A stretch of DNA of 64,000 nt. It comes from Silene conica (taxonomy: Eukaryota > Streptophyta > Magnoliopsida > Caryophyllales > Caryophyllaceae). The DNA lies in contig CM055320.2 in the NCBI GenBank assembly GCA_029255685.2, positions 43,621,910-43,685,909 of the forward strand, in the 5' to 3' direction. The translations under genes were made by a program, and so were the position numbers. Within the stretch, counting starts at the first letter, position 1, and each line of letters starts with the position of its first letter. Under the pieces are notes generated by a model. It had not been told where the DNA came from, ran no database searches, and was given only the letters and a program-made list of their open reading frames with translations. Of this stretch, positions 43,869 to 56,308 are shown one piece after another.

Positions 43869-44768
43869 CTAAAGGAACACTCTGTCACCAGCCTCAAACT
43901 CAAGTGGTCTTCGACGAACGTCTGCATAGGATTTCTGCCGATCCTGTGCGGCCTTCATCCTACCTCTGATAAGATGAACATGATCAATAGTCACAGTGAA
44001 CTGGTCAGGTCCTAAATCATGAACGTCGCTCGACCGATCCCAGCAGATAGGGCTACGACACTTCCTACCATAAAGCGCCTCATATGGAGCCATCTGAATC
44101 GACGAGTGATAACTGTTGTTGTAAGAGAACTCAACCAGTGGTAGACTCTGTTCCCACGAACCCTGAAAATCAAGTGCACAAGCTCGCAATAAATCCTCCA
44201 AAGTCTGAATGGTCCTCTCTGATTGACCATCAGTAGCAGCATGGAACACTGTACTCATCAAAAGTCGGCTACCCATGGCCTCCTGAAGAGCTTTCCAGAA
44301 TCTCGAACAGAAACGCGGATCCCTGTCTGAAACAATCTCTCTTGGAACTCCATGGTATCGAACAATCTCAGCAATGTAGGCCTTAGCAAGGCGATCCATA
44401 TCCCAAGTCTCACGAATCGGTATGAACTAGCACACTTGGTCAATCTGTCGACAACTACCCAAATGGCATCCTTACCACCAACAGTCTTAGGTAGAGCGGT
44501 CACGAAATCCATAGAAATGCACTCCCACTTCCACTGAGGTACATGTAGTGGCTGTAGCAGACCACCAGGTCTCTTATGCTCAATCTTCACCTGCTGACAA
44601 GTCAAACATCTACTCACATAGTCCAAAATGTCCTTCTTCATCCATGGCCACCAAAATAAAAGCCTGAGGTCCTTATGCATCTACTCACCACCAGGATGAA
44701 TAGAATAAGGAGTCAAATGAGCCTCATCCAATACTCTCTTCCTCAAGATAGGAGCATCGGGAACAAAC
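43869..44768 (-). pseudogene. Right unit: integrase, broken, 3' of the copia insertion
   Basis: In order: TAG at 44681-44683, WMKKDILDYVSRCLTCQQVK (zinc-finger Cys pair intact), [11 protein letters not shown] (first catalytic Asp), a frameshift near 44429, then IVSDRDPRFCS (second Asp) and GQSERTIQTLEDLLRA (Glu), EALYGRKCRSPICWD and RRRPLEFEAGDRVFL. All three catalytic residues exist but not in one frame. The N-terminal portion is 8.2 kb away at 53002, beyond the copia element. Confidence 0.85.
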
Positions 44769-46022
44769 TATTGGGAAATGTGTCCTTAACAATAGTGCGA
44801 TCACGTAATTAAATCTCATGACGAGAATGCGCAAGGGATGATACGAAATTATATTAGTCAACTGACCAACATTAATCGGTAATGATTGGCTAGCTAGAGT
44901 TTGACATTACTGTCGTATGACGGTGGTGGTCAGTTGATCCCTTTAGGTCACACCTATAGGACAATTTCCTTAATTGATATAATGATCAAGTGTATATTGA
45001 TACGAGTTGATCATATTCCTTAAACTCGTATATCGAGAAATCAGAGGTTAAATCTTATTGTAAGATTTATGTTTATAATTGAAATGTGTCAATTATTAAA
45101 CATTGAACGATATTTTATAATATCGAAATTAGAATGAATCAGGTTATAACTATTACAAAAGTTGTAGATCGTATTGACGATTATTGTAAATGACCATTTT
45201 ATATTAGTAATTATGAATTACTTGTCAACTTGATAAATGTGATTTTTTTAAATTATAGATAATATTTATTTGATAAATATGTATGTTTAATTTGAAACAA
45301 TTGTATATTATTATTATTAACATTGTGACATATTGTATGTCACATAACATACAATTGTAAAATTGACAAAATATAAAATTAAGTCCATATTATGGCTTAA
45401 GTGGGACGGCTAGTGGGTGGTTGTGGGTGATTAGTGTATGATAAATACACTTTAATCATTGTGTTTAAAGCATGCCTTGGAAACACTACCTATGGCCACC
45501 CTAAGGAGCATGGGTAAGATAAGATGCCTCCCCTTTTTTGCCCCCCATACCCGGCCACCCACAATCCAAGGCACAACTCAAATAAATTTTGTGACATGCT
45601 CACAAATGATTTATTCTACGGTTTGGCAAAAAAATTCTAAGTAAAAAAATTACCTAAAAACCTCTAATATTATTATTGTGATAATAATAATACTAATAGT
45701 AATAAGTTATATTATTAGTATAAGTAATTCTAATTAAGAGATTAGAAATTGTGTTAAGGAAAATCGGATCTTGTACTAGCATACTCAAGGTTTCGGTTCA
45801 ATTAAGGGGTGTCTTGGTGCATCATAGAGGAGGTGTTCTTGTTGAATACTAAGGAGGTTCATCCTTGCATAGTTGTTTTCGTCGGATTGTAAGTATTACG
45901 AATCCCATTTCCGCATTTTCTATTAGCATGCATAAGATCTATAAGTATAATAATTAAAATGTTAATTATAATTTATTTAGTATGACTAAAATCTTTAGGT
46001 TATGAGATTATTAAACCTAACA
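44769..46022 (+). mobile_element. Copia 5' LTR
   Basis: Starts TATTGGGAAATGTGTCC (the 3' LTR has TGTTGGG, so one terminal base has mutated) and ends TTAAACCTAACA. Confidence 0.9.
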
Positions 46023-46023
46023 A

Positions 46024-46036
46024 TTGGTATCAGTGC
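46024..46036 (+). other. Copia primer-binding site
   Basis: TTGGTATCAGTGC, close to the initiator-Met tRNA complement with one difference (GTGC for GAGC). Confidence 0.75.
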
Positions 46037-48468
46037 AACAAGGTTGTTTGCATGCTTTTCGTTTAATTTTTACGAAGTTATTAGGATAACAAAATTAAAA
46101 TTGATATTTCATTTCGTATATGATATGGCCGAAATAATTTATGCATGAATACCTACTGATTATAAATGTATTTTAGGATACTTGGAATATATTTTGCATA
46201 TATATATTGTTCATTGGTATTTTTATTTTCGGTTTTATTAATTTTTAATGGTTAAAAATGTTTATTTTTGGGAAAAATACTTAAAATAAGCTTCTGGCCG
46301 AGATTTTTCAGTATGTTTTCACATGCATTTCCTATAATATGAATATGAATTTTCGTAAATTATGAAGTTAAAATACATGGTTTATGAATTTTAAATGTTA
46401 AAATGCCATAAAATTAATAAAAATGGGTTTGTATAGTTATATTTCGAATTTGACTATAAAAATTTATGAGTATGTCACATGAAATATTTAAAATGTATGC
46501 TAAATTTTCCAGAAATTTATCTTATATATTGCATTATTGTTGATTTTTAATGTAAAAATCGGGTAATTAGTGACATTATTTCGACTTTAATAGTTTAAGT
46601 TGGAATTTGGCCATAAAAATTTCACACGATGTCATATATATTATTTAAAGCATTTATAAAAATTTCGAGATTTTTATTTAATTTTATGCTTGAGAAATAA
46701 TTTTATTGGTTAAAATTGTACGATATATGACGTAAATCGTTAAAAATAGCCATAGTTGTTAAAATGGCCGGAAAATTTAACCCATATTAGTCATATTTGA
46801 TATGTTCATCACCATATTTTTCTTGGGAGCCAAAATTTTCTGTTTTATTTAATTTTTATTTGTTAAAAAGTTACATTTAAAATTGAATAATAAGAGTCAT
46901 TTTATTTAAAATTTCGACTAATTGGGCAGTGTGGCATTTAATTTTCTGTCCATTTCAGGTTCTTAAAGTATTTTGAAAAGTGTAAAAATATTATTAGTAT
47001 TTTATTTGCATTTATAGAGCTAATTATTTATCTTTCCGACTTAAAATGCTCGTTTTACGTATCATTTTCGAAATAATATTAAAACCGTATAAATACTAAT
47101 ACTTTAAAGTTCTGAAATTTTAAGAACATTCTAGGATTTTCAAAATTTGAATTTTGAATTTTTCGAAATTTTTATGACTCTTTTTGATTTTTATATTATT
47201 TTTCCCGTAAAAACCGAGTAATACCGAACAATATTATAATATTAAGTTAAGTCATGTTCAAAGCTTGAGTAAGACTAAATTTTGAAACCTAAATGAGTTG
47301 GGATGATTAACTTAAGAGTGAATTCCGATTCACATTATGCTAAGTGTTTTTAATCGTTAAAACACGCAATTCCATAAAACCGAGGTATACGATAACTATT
47401 TATATAAATGATATTTAAATAGGACGATTTGGCTTAGGGTTTGTATGTTAGTTCATATTCATAAGCATTGTATATTTTAATTATGATTGTCATGATTTTA
47501 TTTACGTAATTTTGGATTATGTAATTTACTTAGAATGACCTTAGTTTTTAATCGATAATTCTCGTAATGTAAGGGTTTATCGATTCGGATGTAATTAATG
47601 TGATCTCGTATCACTTTATTTATTGTTTTCTATTTTATAATGTATAAAGTAGACTAAAAAAGTTGTAATTTTTGTAAATTCCGGAGATCCTTGAAAACGA
47701 TGCCATTCGAAAAGAATTTCGAGCAAGACGGTGTTAACCTTGGGAAGCGATCCTCGTGAAGTTCAAGGGATCAAAGGAGTCGGTTTCCGAATTTGTACTT
47801 TTATTATTTCTTTTCTAGGAAAGGCCATACTAGGGTTTTTTTTTTTTTTTTTTTTTTTTATGCTTTATTTTGCTTTATAGGTTTGCATGTATAGCCAAAT
47901 CGTCATATCATGTCATGCATTTTGTTCGATTTAGTCGACCTAGTCAATAATTTATCGATAATTCACCGACTTAGTTCACTTAAACGGAGCTGGATAATAA
48001 TTTGACTAGATCTCTTACAAATGAATATTGAGACTTAGCCTTACCAAAAAGTATAGACCCATGAATCCCTTCTTCACAAGAATGTAGGCTCGGCTACACC
48101 GGGTTACTAAAATTGTCACGTTGGGTAAGTGGGGTAATGAGATTACACCTTGAAATTTGGTCGATCTCAACGAAAGTATTCGTAACCGTAGTTGCAATAA
48201 GTTCGGGCTAAAGACGATTTTTAGAAAAATGTCGACCGAGAGTTCTAAGGTAGAACCGATTAAAAGGTTAATCCACCAAATTATACCAATAAGGGTTGAA
48301 TCGGCTATATCGTGCCCGGATTAGTATGGGTTTGGGTCTCGGGATTGCTTACTTAATTGGGTAAGCGATCATTAAGTAAATAAACTTGTTTATATTAAAA
48401 TTACGAGTTTTAAAATGATGTTGTTTAAATTCTTTCATTTTATTGTTGTTTAATTTTCAACATCATCA
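46037..48468 (+). other. Copia leader, non-coding
   Basis: 2.4 kb of AT-rich sequence without a domain-bearing frame. A (T)22 run lies at 47838-47859. Such long leaders are unusual for autonomous copia elements. Confidence 0.6.
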
Positions 48469-49367
48469 ATGGCAACCAACGCTCCACCTCTCACTAATGT
48501 ATCATGGCTTCGATCCTTTATGGATCGTTCCAAACTCGATAAGCATGGTTCCAATTTTAAGGATGGGATGCGCAATTACTTTTGGCCGCTCAAGGTGACA
48601 TAAGACTCGTTACCTATCCGAAGCCGCTCCGACCGCTCGTTCCGCGGTTCAAACTCGTGAGGCCTATGAAGCCTACATGAAAGAGTCCTCCGCTCTTAAA
48701 AATGTGTTTAGCTTCTCCATGGAGCCGGATCTCCAAAGGAGTATGATCAAGTTAACCACATCATATGAGATATACACCAAACTTGCAATGATGTTTTCAC
48801 AAACTCCAAGGGTGATTCAATATGAGGCGGCTTCCGCCTTCTTCGACATTTGCTTGAAGGAGGGGCAAAAGATAAGCCCTCATTTACTCAAACTAGTTGA
48901 GCTCGCGGAGACTCTAAAAGTGCAAGGAGTTGATGTTCCCGACTAACTCATCATTGACCGAGTTCTTCATTCTCTCAATAAGGTGAAATCGTATGCTCAA
49001 TTCCGGGTGAATTTCAACATGCGAAATCAAGAGACTACATTGGATGAATTGCATAAGATGCTTGTCCAAGCCGAGAGGGACATGGGACTTCATGAAAGTT
49101 CCACTAAGGATGTTCTGAACATCGAGAAGAAAGGGAAAACGAACTTCAAGAGGAATGTATGCCTTTAAAGGCAAGGGCAAGAAAACGTTCAAGCCCAAAC
49201 CGACCAAAGAAAAGACCTTTTCGAAAGGCGCTTCCACCTCATCTTCAAAATCTGAAGGCAAGTGCCATTATTGCACGAGGTTTGGACATTGGAAGCGTAA
49301 TTGCCCCAAATACTTGAGCGACCTCAAAAATGGAAAGCCAACCGCCGTAGGTAATAATTCTCGTTAA
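48469..49367 (+). pseudogene. Copia gag, broken
   Basis: ATG at 48469 (MATNAPPLTNVSWLRSFMDR). Frameshifts in the first 200 nt lead to a stop at about 48600. The copia gag core continues at 48677 (ALKNVFSFSMEPDLQRSMIK, FFDICLKEGQKISPHLLKLV), with a stop at 48944 and another frame change near 49150. It ends with one zinc knuckle, CHYCTRFGHWKRNC (CX2CX4HX4C), and a stop at 49367. The length, about 300 codons, is usual for copia gag. Intact relatives form the particle shell and bind element RNA. Confidence 0.85.
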
Positions 49368-51730
49368 ATTCATGTTATTTTATCAACTTATGTATAGTGA
49401 TACAAATTGTTGATCTTTACCCTTTTTTATTGTTTTAAAGGGCCACCTCCTAATGACAAGGGCAAGGAGAAGGAAGCATGAAGTTCCTTACTTGGATGAC
49501 TATGGTAGCATCCAATTGATTGAAGACTTAAGAGCTAGGCTCTAATTTTCATTATTGTCTTCTTTCATATTTTGCATTTTAGTTCATAGAACAATTTACT
49601 TTCTTGTAAGACAAGGATTTGAATCCCAAACAGTGGTTGTATTTTGGATATTAGTGACTTGGTTTTCAACCCGAGTCACTACTTTTGTTCTTAATCAATT
49701 CTTTGATTCCTAAAATGAATTGCATGCCTTGTTAAAACATGAATAATAGTGATTTTTATCACAAAATAAGAAACATTGATACGATCAATATAATATAATC
49801 AAAGTGTTGATTAAAACGGAGAACTACACCACATGAGATACTTTCAATCAAATTGAGACATCATTAGTTCATTATAAGATTTTCATTTTAAGTGAAAATG
49901 AGAATGAGTTCAACACATCTATAAAACTTTTCAAACATTCACATACATTGGTTTAAATCGAAAATTACTATCCTTATACAAATAAAGATTATTGTTAAAA
50001 GGATAGAGTGGGAGAAAATATTTCGCTCGCAAACCAATGATATAAATACAGGATCTTAGAGAAGAATCCTACATGGGAGTCTTAAGAAGAACCCTAAGTG
50101 AATGAATAAAAGAAACTACGAGAGGACACTGAAGAAACTACGGGAGGACACAAGAGGAAATATTCCTTATGTTCATTGTTTCAAAGAGAGGATAAAAGGA
50201 AACCCTGTATGAAATCGGAAGGAAAACGGTTCCTTAACAAATGATTTTTCTAAGATTATAAGATAAAAGAGAAGAAATCATCTCAATTCTCTCAATGTAG
50301 TTATAAGGAATATCATGTCATATTCGTCTCGAGGAAGCGAAGACATGAAAGATGTGATGTTGATTGAATGGTGGTAGATCACTATAGGGATAGTGATAAT
50401 GATAATGATTCAAGTGATAGAAAAAAGATTCACATGCGAGAAATGAAAGGTTCATTTAAGAAATCGAGTAATGTTGTTTTTAGTGGGAGCGATATTCATT
50501 AGAAATTTGAACGTACCATTTAGAGAGGATGGGTGATTCTTTAAAAGTGTAAAGAATAAGAGGTTCTCAATTCTAGATGAACAAATACCTTATATCATAC
50601 GATGATGGAGCTCCACAGGAAGGTTTATTATATTGATAATGAAAGGTCGCCCATTAGAAATCAAAATGGTTGAATAAAACCTTGATAAAATAGCCAAGAT
50701 GATTGAAAATAGTAAGAGTGATGAAATCATTAATAACTACAATATAGATTTCAGTACATAAGTGACGATACGTCACGAGTTATAAGATAACAGTGGGAGC
50801 TTCCCTCAGGAAAGGAAACTCAAGATCTAGAATGAGTTCTAGATATGTGCTCAAGTAAAATCATATTATGTGAGATAATATGAGATGGAAGGGGAACAAA
50901 ATTTGTAAGTTTTAGAATCATGAAGAAAAGGTATATTCGTAAAACACTAATACAAATTGATGATCATGCATCAAATGCAATGAAATAGTATTGACTGTTT
51001 TTGCATGACAATGTTATTTGAGTTATAATTAACTCAAAATAAAAGATACTTTGTCCAAATCCAAATGGGTTGTAAGAGACAATTTTGAACCCCATAAAGT
51101 GAACAGGATTGACTTAGTATAGCCCCTAGCCGCTTGCATGAGGTGACATCTCAGAGCGACTAGAATGTGAGGCGACTGATGGCAAGTTCAAGTGCCATAG
51201 AGTCATATGTGATGACTAGTCGATCACATAGGCAGACTGCAAGAGACACTCTGTCGGGCAAAGTGACCGCTTATAGAGTTCTGGAAATTTTATGATAGCC
51301 GGGTCGTGGCAAGAGCTGCTATAGTATTCTTATGAGTAAATTCTTAGACTAAAGACTACTCTCCCAAGATGGTGCAATTTTGGCATAACCTTGATCCATT
51401 CTCTACGACTTTTCGTAACTGGAGTCAAATGAGATTGCTTTGGGTTGTGACTGACTGTGGCGAGCTAAAGGGAGTAGTACGATAGAAATTTTCCACCCCT
51501 TGTCAGGGTTGTTCAAATCTCAAGGCCACTCGAGGAGAAGTTAACTGAAAATGCGTGGCCACGCTCGGAAGGTATCTATGGTAGATAATTATGGTCAAAC
51601 ATTTATTCTCTAGATCGAGGAAACCACTTCTGATATGATCAAATGCAAGTACGACCTTACAGAGACACCTTGCATTGAGTGGGAGATTGTAATAGGACAA
51701 GAGAATTGGTGACGCACACTTGTCGAGGAC
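49368..51730 (+). other. Copia 3' internal region, no pol
   Basis: No pol motif was found on either strand. Several AGTGGGAG phrases recur (about 50007, 50478, 50793, 51678, 51732), matching the polypurine tract. Confidence 0.65.
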
Positions 51731-51744
51731 AAGTGGGAGATTGT
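51678..51744 (+). other. Copia polypurine tract, present twice
   Basis: AGTGGGAGATTGT occurs at 51678-51690 and again at 51732-51744. The second copy abuts and enters the 3' LTR start (TGTTGGG at 51742) and is the functional one by position. Confidence 0.7.
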
Positions 51745-52996
51745 TGGGAAATGTGTCCTCAACAATAGTGCGATCACGTAATTAAATCTCATGACGAGAA
51801 TGCGCAAGGGATGATACGAAATTATATTAGTCAACTGACCAACATTAATCGGTAATGATTGGCTAGCTAGAGTTTGACATTACTGTCGTATGACGGTGGT
51901 GGTCAGTTGATCCCTTTAGGTCACACCTATAGGACAATTCCCTTAATTGATATAATGATCAAGTGTATATTGATACGAGTTGATAATATTCCTTAAACTC
52001 GTATATCGAGAAATTAGAGGTTAAATCTTATTGTAAAATTTATGTTTATAATTGAAATGTGTCAATTATTAAACATTGAACGATATTTATAATATCGAAA
52101 TTAGAATGAATCAGGTTATAATTATTACAAAAGTTGTAGATCGTATTGACGATTATAGTAAATGACCATTTTATATTAGTAATTATGAATTACTTGTCAA
52201 CTTGATAAATGTGATTTTTTTAAATTATAGATAATATTTATTTGATAAATATGTATGTTTAATTTAAAACAATTGTATATTATTATTATTATTAACATTG
52301 TGACATATTGTATGTCACATAACATACAATTGTAAAATTGAAAAAATATAAAATTAAGTCCATATTATGGCTTAAGTGGGACGGCTAGTGGGTGGTTGTG
52401 GGTGATTAGTGTATGATAAATACACTTTAATCATTGTGTTTAAAGCATGCCTTGGAAACACTACATATGGCCACCCTAAGGAGCATGGGTAAGATAAGAT
52501 GTCTCCCCTTTGTTGCCCCCCATACCCGGCCACCCACAATCCAAGGCACAACTAAAATAAATATTGTGACATGCTCACAAATGATTTATTCTACACTTTG
52601 ACAAAAAATTTCTAGGTAAGAAAATTACCTAAAAACCTCTAATATTATTATTGTGATAATAATAATACTAATAGTAGTAAGTTATATTATTAGTATAAGT
52701 AATTCTAATTAAGAGATTAGAAATTCTGTTAAAGAAAATCGGATCTTGTACTAGCATACTCAAGGTTTGGTTCAATTCAGGGGTGTCTTGGTGCATCATA
52801 GAGGAGGTGTTCTTGTTGAATACTAAGGAGGATCATCCTTGCATAGTTGTTTTCGTCGGATTGTAAGTATTACGAATCCCATTTCCGCATTTTCTATTAG
52901 CATGCATAAGATCTATAAGTATAATAATTAAAATGTTAATTATAATTTATTTAGTGTGAATAAAATCTTTAGGTTATGAGATTATTAAACCTAACA
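51742..52996 (+). mobile_element. Copia 3' LTR
   Basis: TGTTGGGAAATGTGTCC ... TTAAACCTAACA followed by CAAAC. Near copy of 44769-46022. Confidence 0.9.
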
Positions 52997-53001
52997 CAAA
53001 C

Positions 53002-53582
53002 ATCCGGCCACGGAAACGGAGAAAGCTGTCAACATCAATCACAAAATCTCTAGCCTCGCCACTAGCAATCTTGGCCTCGAACTTCTTGAAAGTAGCATCT
53101 GTAGGCAAACTCTTACGAATCTCCCAATACAATGTCGGCTCAGCAGTCATCGCATCCAACCAGTCAAATCCACTACCTACCATCTCTAGTCTCAACTTCC
53201 TGAACTCAGAACTAAGTTCCTCTGGCAATATCCGAATGACACTCAACGAATGAGAAGTCTTGCCACTAAGCGCATCAACAACCACGTTAGCCTTGCCCTC
53301 ATGAGACAATAGCTCTATGTCATAATCTTTGACCAATTCCAACCATCGACGCTGTCGCATATTAAGGTCCTTCTGTGTGAAAATGTACTTCAGACTCTTG
53401 TGATCAGTAAAAATGCGGCAATGCGATCCAATCAGATAATGACGCCACATCTTCAAAGCATGAACAACTGCGGCTAACTCAAGATCATGCGTAGGATAGT
53501 TCACCTCATGAACTCGCAACTGTCTGGAAGAATAAGCAATCACTTTCCCAATTTGCATCAACACACAACCAAGCCCGAGCAT
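53002..53582 (-). pseudogene. Right unit: RNase H C-terminal half to integrase start
   Basis: [40 protein letters not shown] and [20 protein letters not shown] give the RNase H core with Glu and Asp positions. The frame continues unbroken through [12 protein letters not shown] into the linker before the integrase zinc finger (FRGRMFV), where the copia element interrupts it. Here the frame lost in the left unit after SLKYI is intact. Confidence 0.85.
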
Positions 53583-53594
53583 AGAAGCATCGCA

Positions 53595-53915
53595 CTAGAC
53601 ATGAAAATCAACACCAATCTCTGGAAGAGTAAGCACTGGAGCGGTCGTCAATCTGGTCTTAAACTCATGGAACAAACTCTCACACTTATCAGTCCATATA
53701 AATTTGGTTTCCTTCTTCAGCAACTGAGTCATCGGACGAGCAAGTCTAGAAAAGTCCTCTACGAACCGTCTGTAGTAACCAGCCAATCCAAGGAAACTAC
53801 GAATCTCTCCCACATCTTTGGGACTCTCCCAATCAATCACAGCCTCAATCTTAGCGGGATCAACCATAACACCCTCACTAGAGATGACATGTCCTAAAAA
53901 TGCAACCTGAGACAA
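53595..53915 (-). pseudogene. Right unit: RT-RNase H connection
   Basis: [40 protein letters not shown] and [20 protein letters not shown], the usual Ty3/gypsy connection. It stops just before the first RNase H Asp: TAG at about 53595 replaces the codon after FHV. Confidence 0.85.
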
Positions 53916-53921
53916 CCAAAA

Positions 53922-54770
53922 CTAACACTTCGAAAACTTAGCGAACCACTTCTGTCGGCGCAGAATCCCAAGTATCAAACGAAGATGCTCAGCATGCTCA
54001 ACATCAGTCTTCGAATATATCAAAATTTCATCAATGAACACCACAACATAGGTGTCCAAGAACTCACTGAACGTCATGTTCATCTGATCTATGAATATCG
54101 CAGGAGCATTGGTCAACCCAAAAGGCATGACCACAAACTCAAAATGTCCATATCTGGTACGGAAAGAAGTCTTCGCAATGTCAGCGTCTCTAACTGGAAT
54201 CTGGTGATACCCTGACCGTAGATCAATCTTGGAAAATCTCGAAGCACCTCTAAGCTGATCAAACAAGTCATCAATCCTGGGTAAAAGATAACGGTTCTTC
54301 ACCGTAACCCTGTTCAATTCCCTGTAGTCGATACACATTCTCATCGATCCATCCTTCTTCTTGACAAAAAGCAATAGAGCACCCCAAGGAGAAGCAGTCG
54401 ATCGAATGAATCCTTTCTCTATCATCTCTTCTAGTCGCTGCTTCAATTCCTTCAATTCAGGCGGAGCCATACGATATGGAGTCTTAGATAAAGATCCGGT
54501 ACCTGGAACAAACTCGATAGTAAACTCAATATCTCTCTTAGGAGGTATACCCAACAACTCCTCTGGAAAGACATCTGGAAACTCACGAACGATGGCCACA
54601 TCTTCAAGCTTCGGTAGCGAAGGCTTCGCAGCTAAAACAACACACATGAAGGCTTGGCAACCCTTCCTAAGAAGATAAGAAGCTTTCATCGAAGAAATGA
54701 CTCGAACACCCTTTCGGGAGCGAGTTCCCTTATAGGAAACACGAACTCTTGAAGAACTCCTCAAGCAGAT
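53922..54770 (-). pseudogene. Right unit: reverse transcriptase, broken
   Basis: About 280 codons: [56 protein letters not shown] (first catalytic Asp kept), [12 protein letters not shown], then [12 protein letters not shown], where the second Asp of FIDD has become Glu. TAG just after AKFSKC (about 53924) ends it. The left unit has the reverse pattern: FIDD kept, KID lost. Each copy is missing a different catalytic Asp. Confidence 0.9.
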
Positions 54771-54803
54771 TTTCTGGTCGCGACACTCGAAGCGAGCATG
54801 GTA

Positions 54804-55121
54804 TCACGATAACCAATCCATACCGAGGATAATGTCAAATTCCTTGAGAGGAAATCTCAGTAAGTCCGCTGGAAATGTGGCACAACCAATAACAATAGGA
54901 ACATCCCTATGGGAAGAAGAGCAGGAGAAAACATCTCCGGAAGGCAATGAGATAGAAGTCTCCTCAACAACATAAGACTCCAGAGCTAGTTTATCGGCGA
55001 ACTGAGTCGATATAAAAGACAATGAAGCACCAGTATCGAATAAGATAAAGCACTCAGCACCGAGGACAGAAAATATAGCAGCAATGATATCAGGATGAGC
55101 CTCAGCCTTTGCTCCAGTCAT
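54804..55121 (-). pseudogene. Right unit: retropepsin-like protease, truncated
   Basis: CFILFDTGASLSFIST keeps the DTGA active site. It ends at FDIILGMDWLS with TGA at 54804 where the left unit reads Arg (CGA), a CpG-type C-to-T change. Confidence 0.85.
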
Positions 55122-55195
55122 AACAAAGATCTTCCCCTTTGCCTTGCCTCCTCTAGTAGCTGCAGCAGCAGTGGCAGCCTTGCCAATAGCAGTGT

Positions 55196-56142
55196 TTCTC
55201 TAAGGACACTCGAAAGACCTATGCCCAAATCCATTACAAGTGTAGCACTTGTAGGCATTCTTGAAGCAATCAAAACCAGGATGAGATGGTTTACCACAAC
55301 GGTGAAAAGTACCCGAAGTAGTATCTGTGTGAACAGTGGTCTTAGCGACCGGAACGACAAACCTCTGAAACCTCTTCTTCTGAGAAGTAGCAGGTGCAGA
55401 AGATGGAATAAAAGGCCTCTTGCCCTGATAGATAGATCTCTGATGTGAAGAAGCACTAGCAGTAGCAGCACGAGTCTCAGCGTCAATAGCCCTGATAGAA
55501 CACTCAGCCCAGATGACGTCATCGTACACCTCAACAAAGAAAGTGGAGTCTCGGCGGACCATACTCTCTATACGGGGTCCCAACTTCCCTCTGTAGAAGT
55601 ACACCCTCTCTGACTCGTCTCTCACAAACCTCGAAGCAAAGTGAGCTAGCTGGTTGAATTTGTCTATGAACTCCTGTACCGTCATCTTCCCTTGCTTAAG
55701 ATCCATAAATTCCTTCAATCTCTGTGAATGAAGCTCCTTAGGATAGAAGCGAGTCTCAATCTTCTCCTTGAACATCTCCCAGTCAAACAATGGGTCTAGT
55801 AGAAAAGTCGGACCAGTCAGAGTCCACTATCTATCAGCCTCCAATGTCAGAAAGTGAGTGGCTAGACGCACCCTATCCTCCCTGACTACTGAGTACATGG
55901 CAAAACTCTTCTCCATCTCTCGAAACCACTCTAAAAGAGCAACAGGGTCAACTTCTCAATCTCTCGAAACCACTCCTAGACATCTGAGATGCGATCAAGG
56001 AAAAGCCACCAGTTCTGTTGGCATCATTGCCTGGCGGAGGAGGAGGAGGAGGAGGAACAACTTCAGCTTGATTTCTTTGGTTCTCAAGAACCTGAAGAAG
56101 GGCTTGCATTATCGTATTCTCTGCTGCAGAAGTCTTCACCAT
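55196..56142 (-). pseudogene. Right unit: gag, broken
   Basis: ATG at 56142 (MVKTSAAENTIMQALLQVLE), proline run, then a 17-bp copied filler at 55959-55975 destroys the frame. TAG near 55828 replaces a Trp of the RWW motif. FKEKIETRFYPKEL and FIDKFNQLAHFASRFVRD follow. The first zinc knuckle has lost its first Cys (Phe: FHRCGKPSHPGFDC); the second, CYTCNGFGHRSFEC, is complete. TAG at about 55200 ends the frame right after the knuckle. Confidence 0.85.
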
Positions 56143-56295
56143 CCTTCAAAAGAAAAGCATGTGTTAACTTAGCAAATAACAATCACAAACAGACTACAAT
56201 ATAAATCCTTAAATCTACCCCATCTCTCATTCATTATTCAATCATATGGTCAAGTTAAGGTTGGGGGTTGCATGAGTGCGTCGAGAGCGATAACT

Positions 56296-56306
56296 CTCTG
56301 ATACCA
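56296..56306 (-). other. Primer-binding site, right unit
   Basis: Minus strand TGGTATCAGAG followed by A instead of C; two nucleotides from the right LTR. Confidence 0.85.
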
Positions 56307-56308
56307 AC

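Larger units (their letters stand above)
44769..52996 (+). mobile_element. Copia-type element with gag only (TR-GAG-like)
   Basis: LTRs of 1254 and 1255 bp, duplication CAAAC (44764-44768, 52997-53001), primer site TTGGTATCAGTGC, polypurine tract AAGTGGGAGA. Excising it restores the gypsy sequence seen at 37489-37505. The 5.7-kb internal region holds a decayed gag and no protease, integrase, RT or RNase H on either strand. Such gag-only LTR elements are known in plants as TR-GAGs and depend on other elements' enzymes. LTRs are very similar in the lines compared, so it is younger than the gypsy composite. Confidence 0.9.

Noticed and set aside
45459..45644. 61-residue frame in the copia 5' LTR
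   Set aside because: No domain; the corresponding part of the 3' LTR has substitutions and no selective constraint on the frame is apparent.
49368..51730. Hidden pol domains in the copia 3' region
   Set aside because: Both strands were read for DTGA, zinc-finger, DDE, YVDD and RNase H motifs; none was found.
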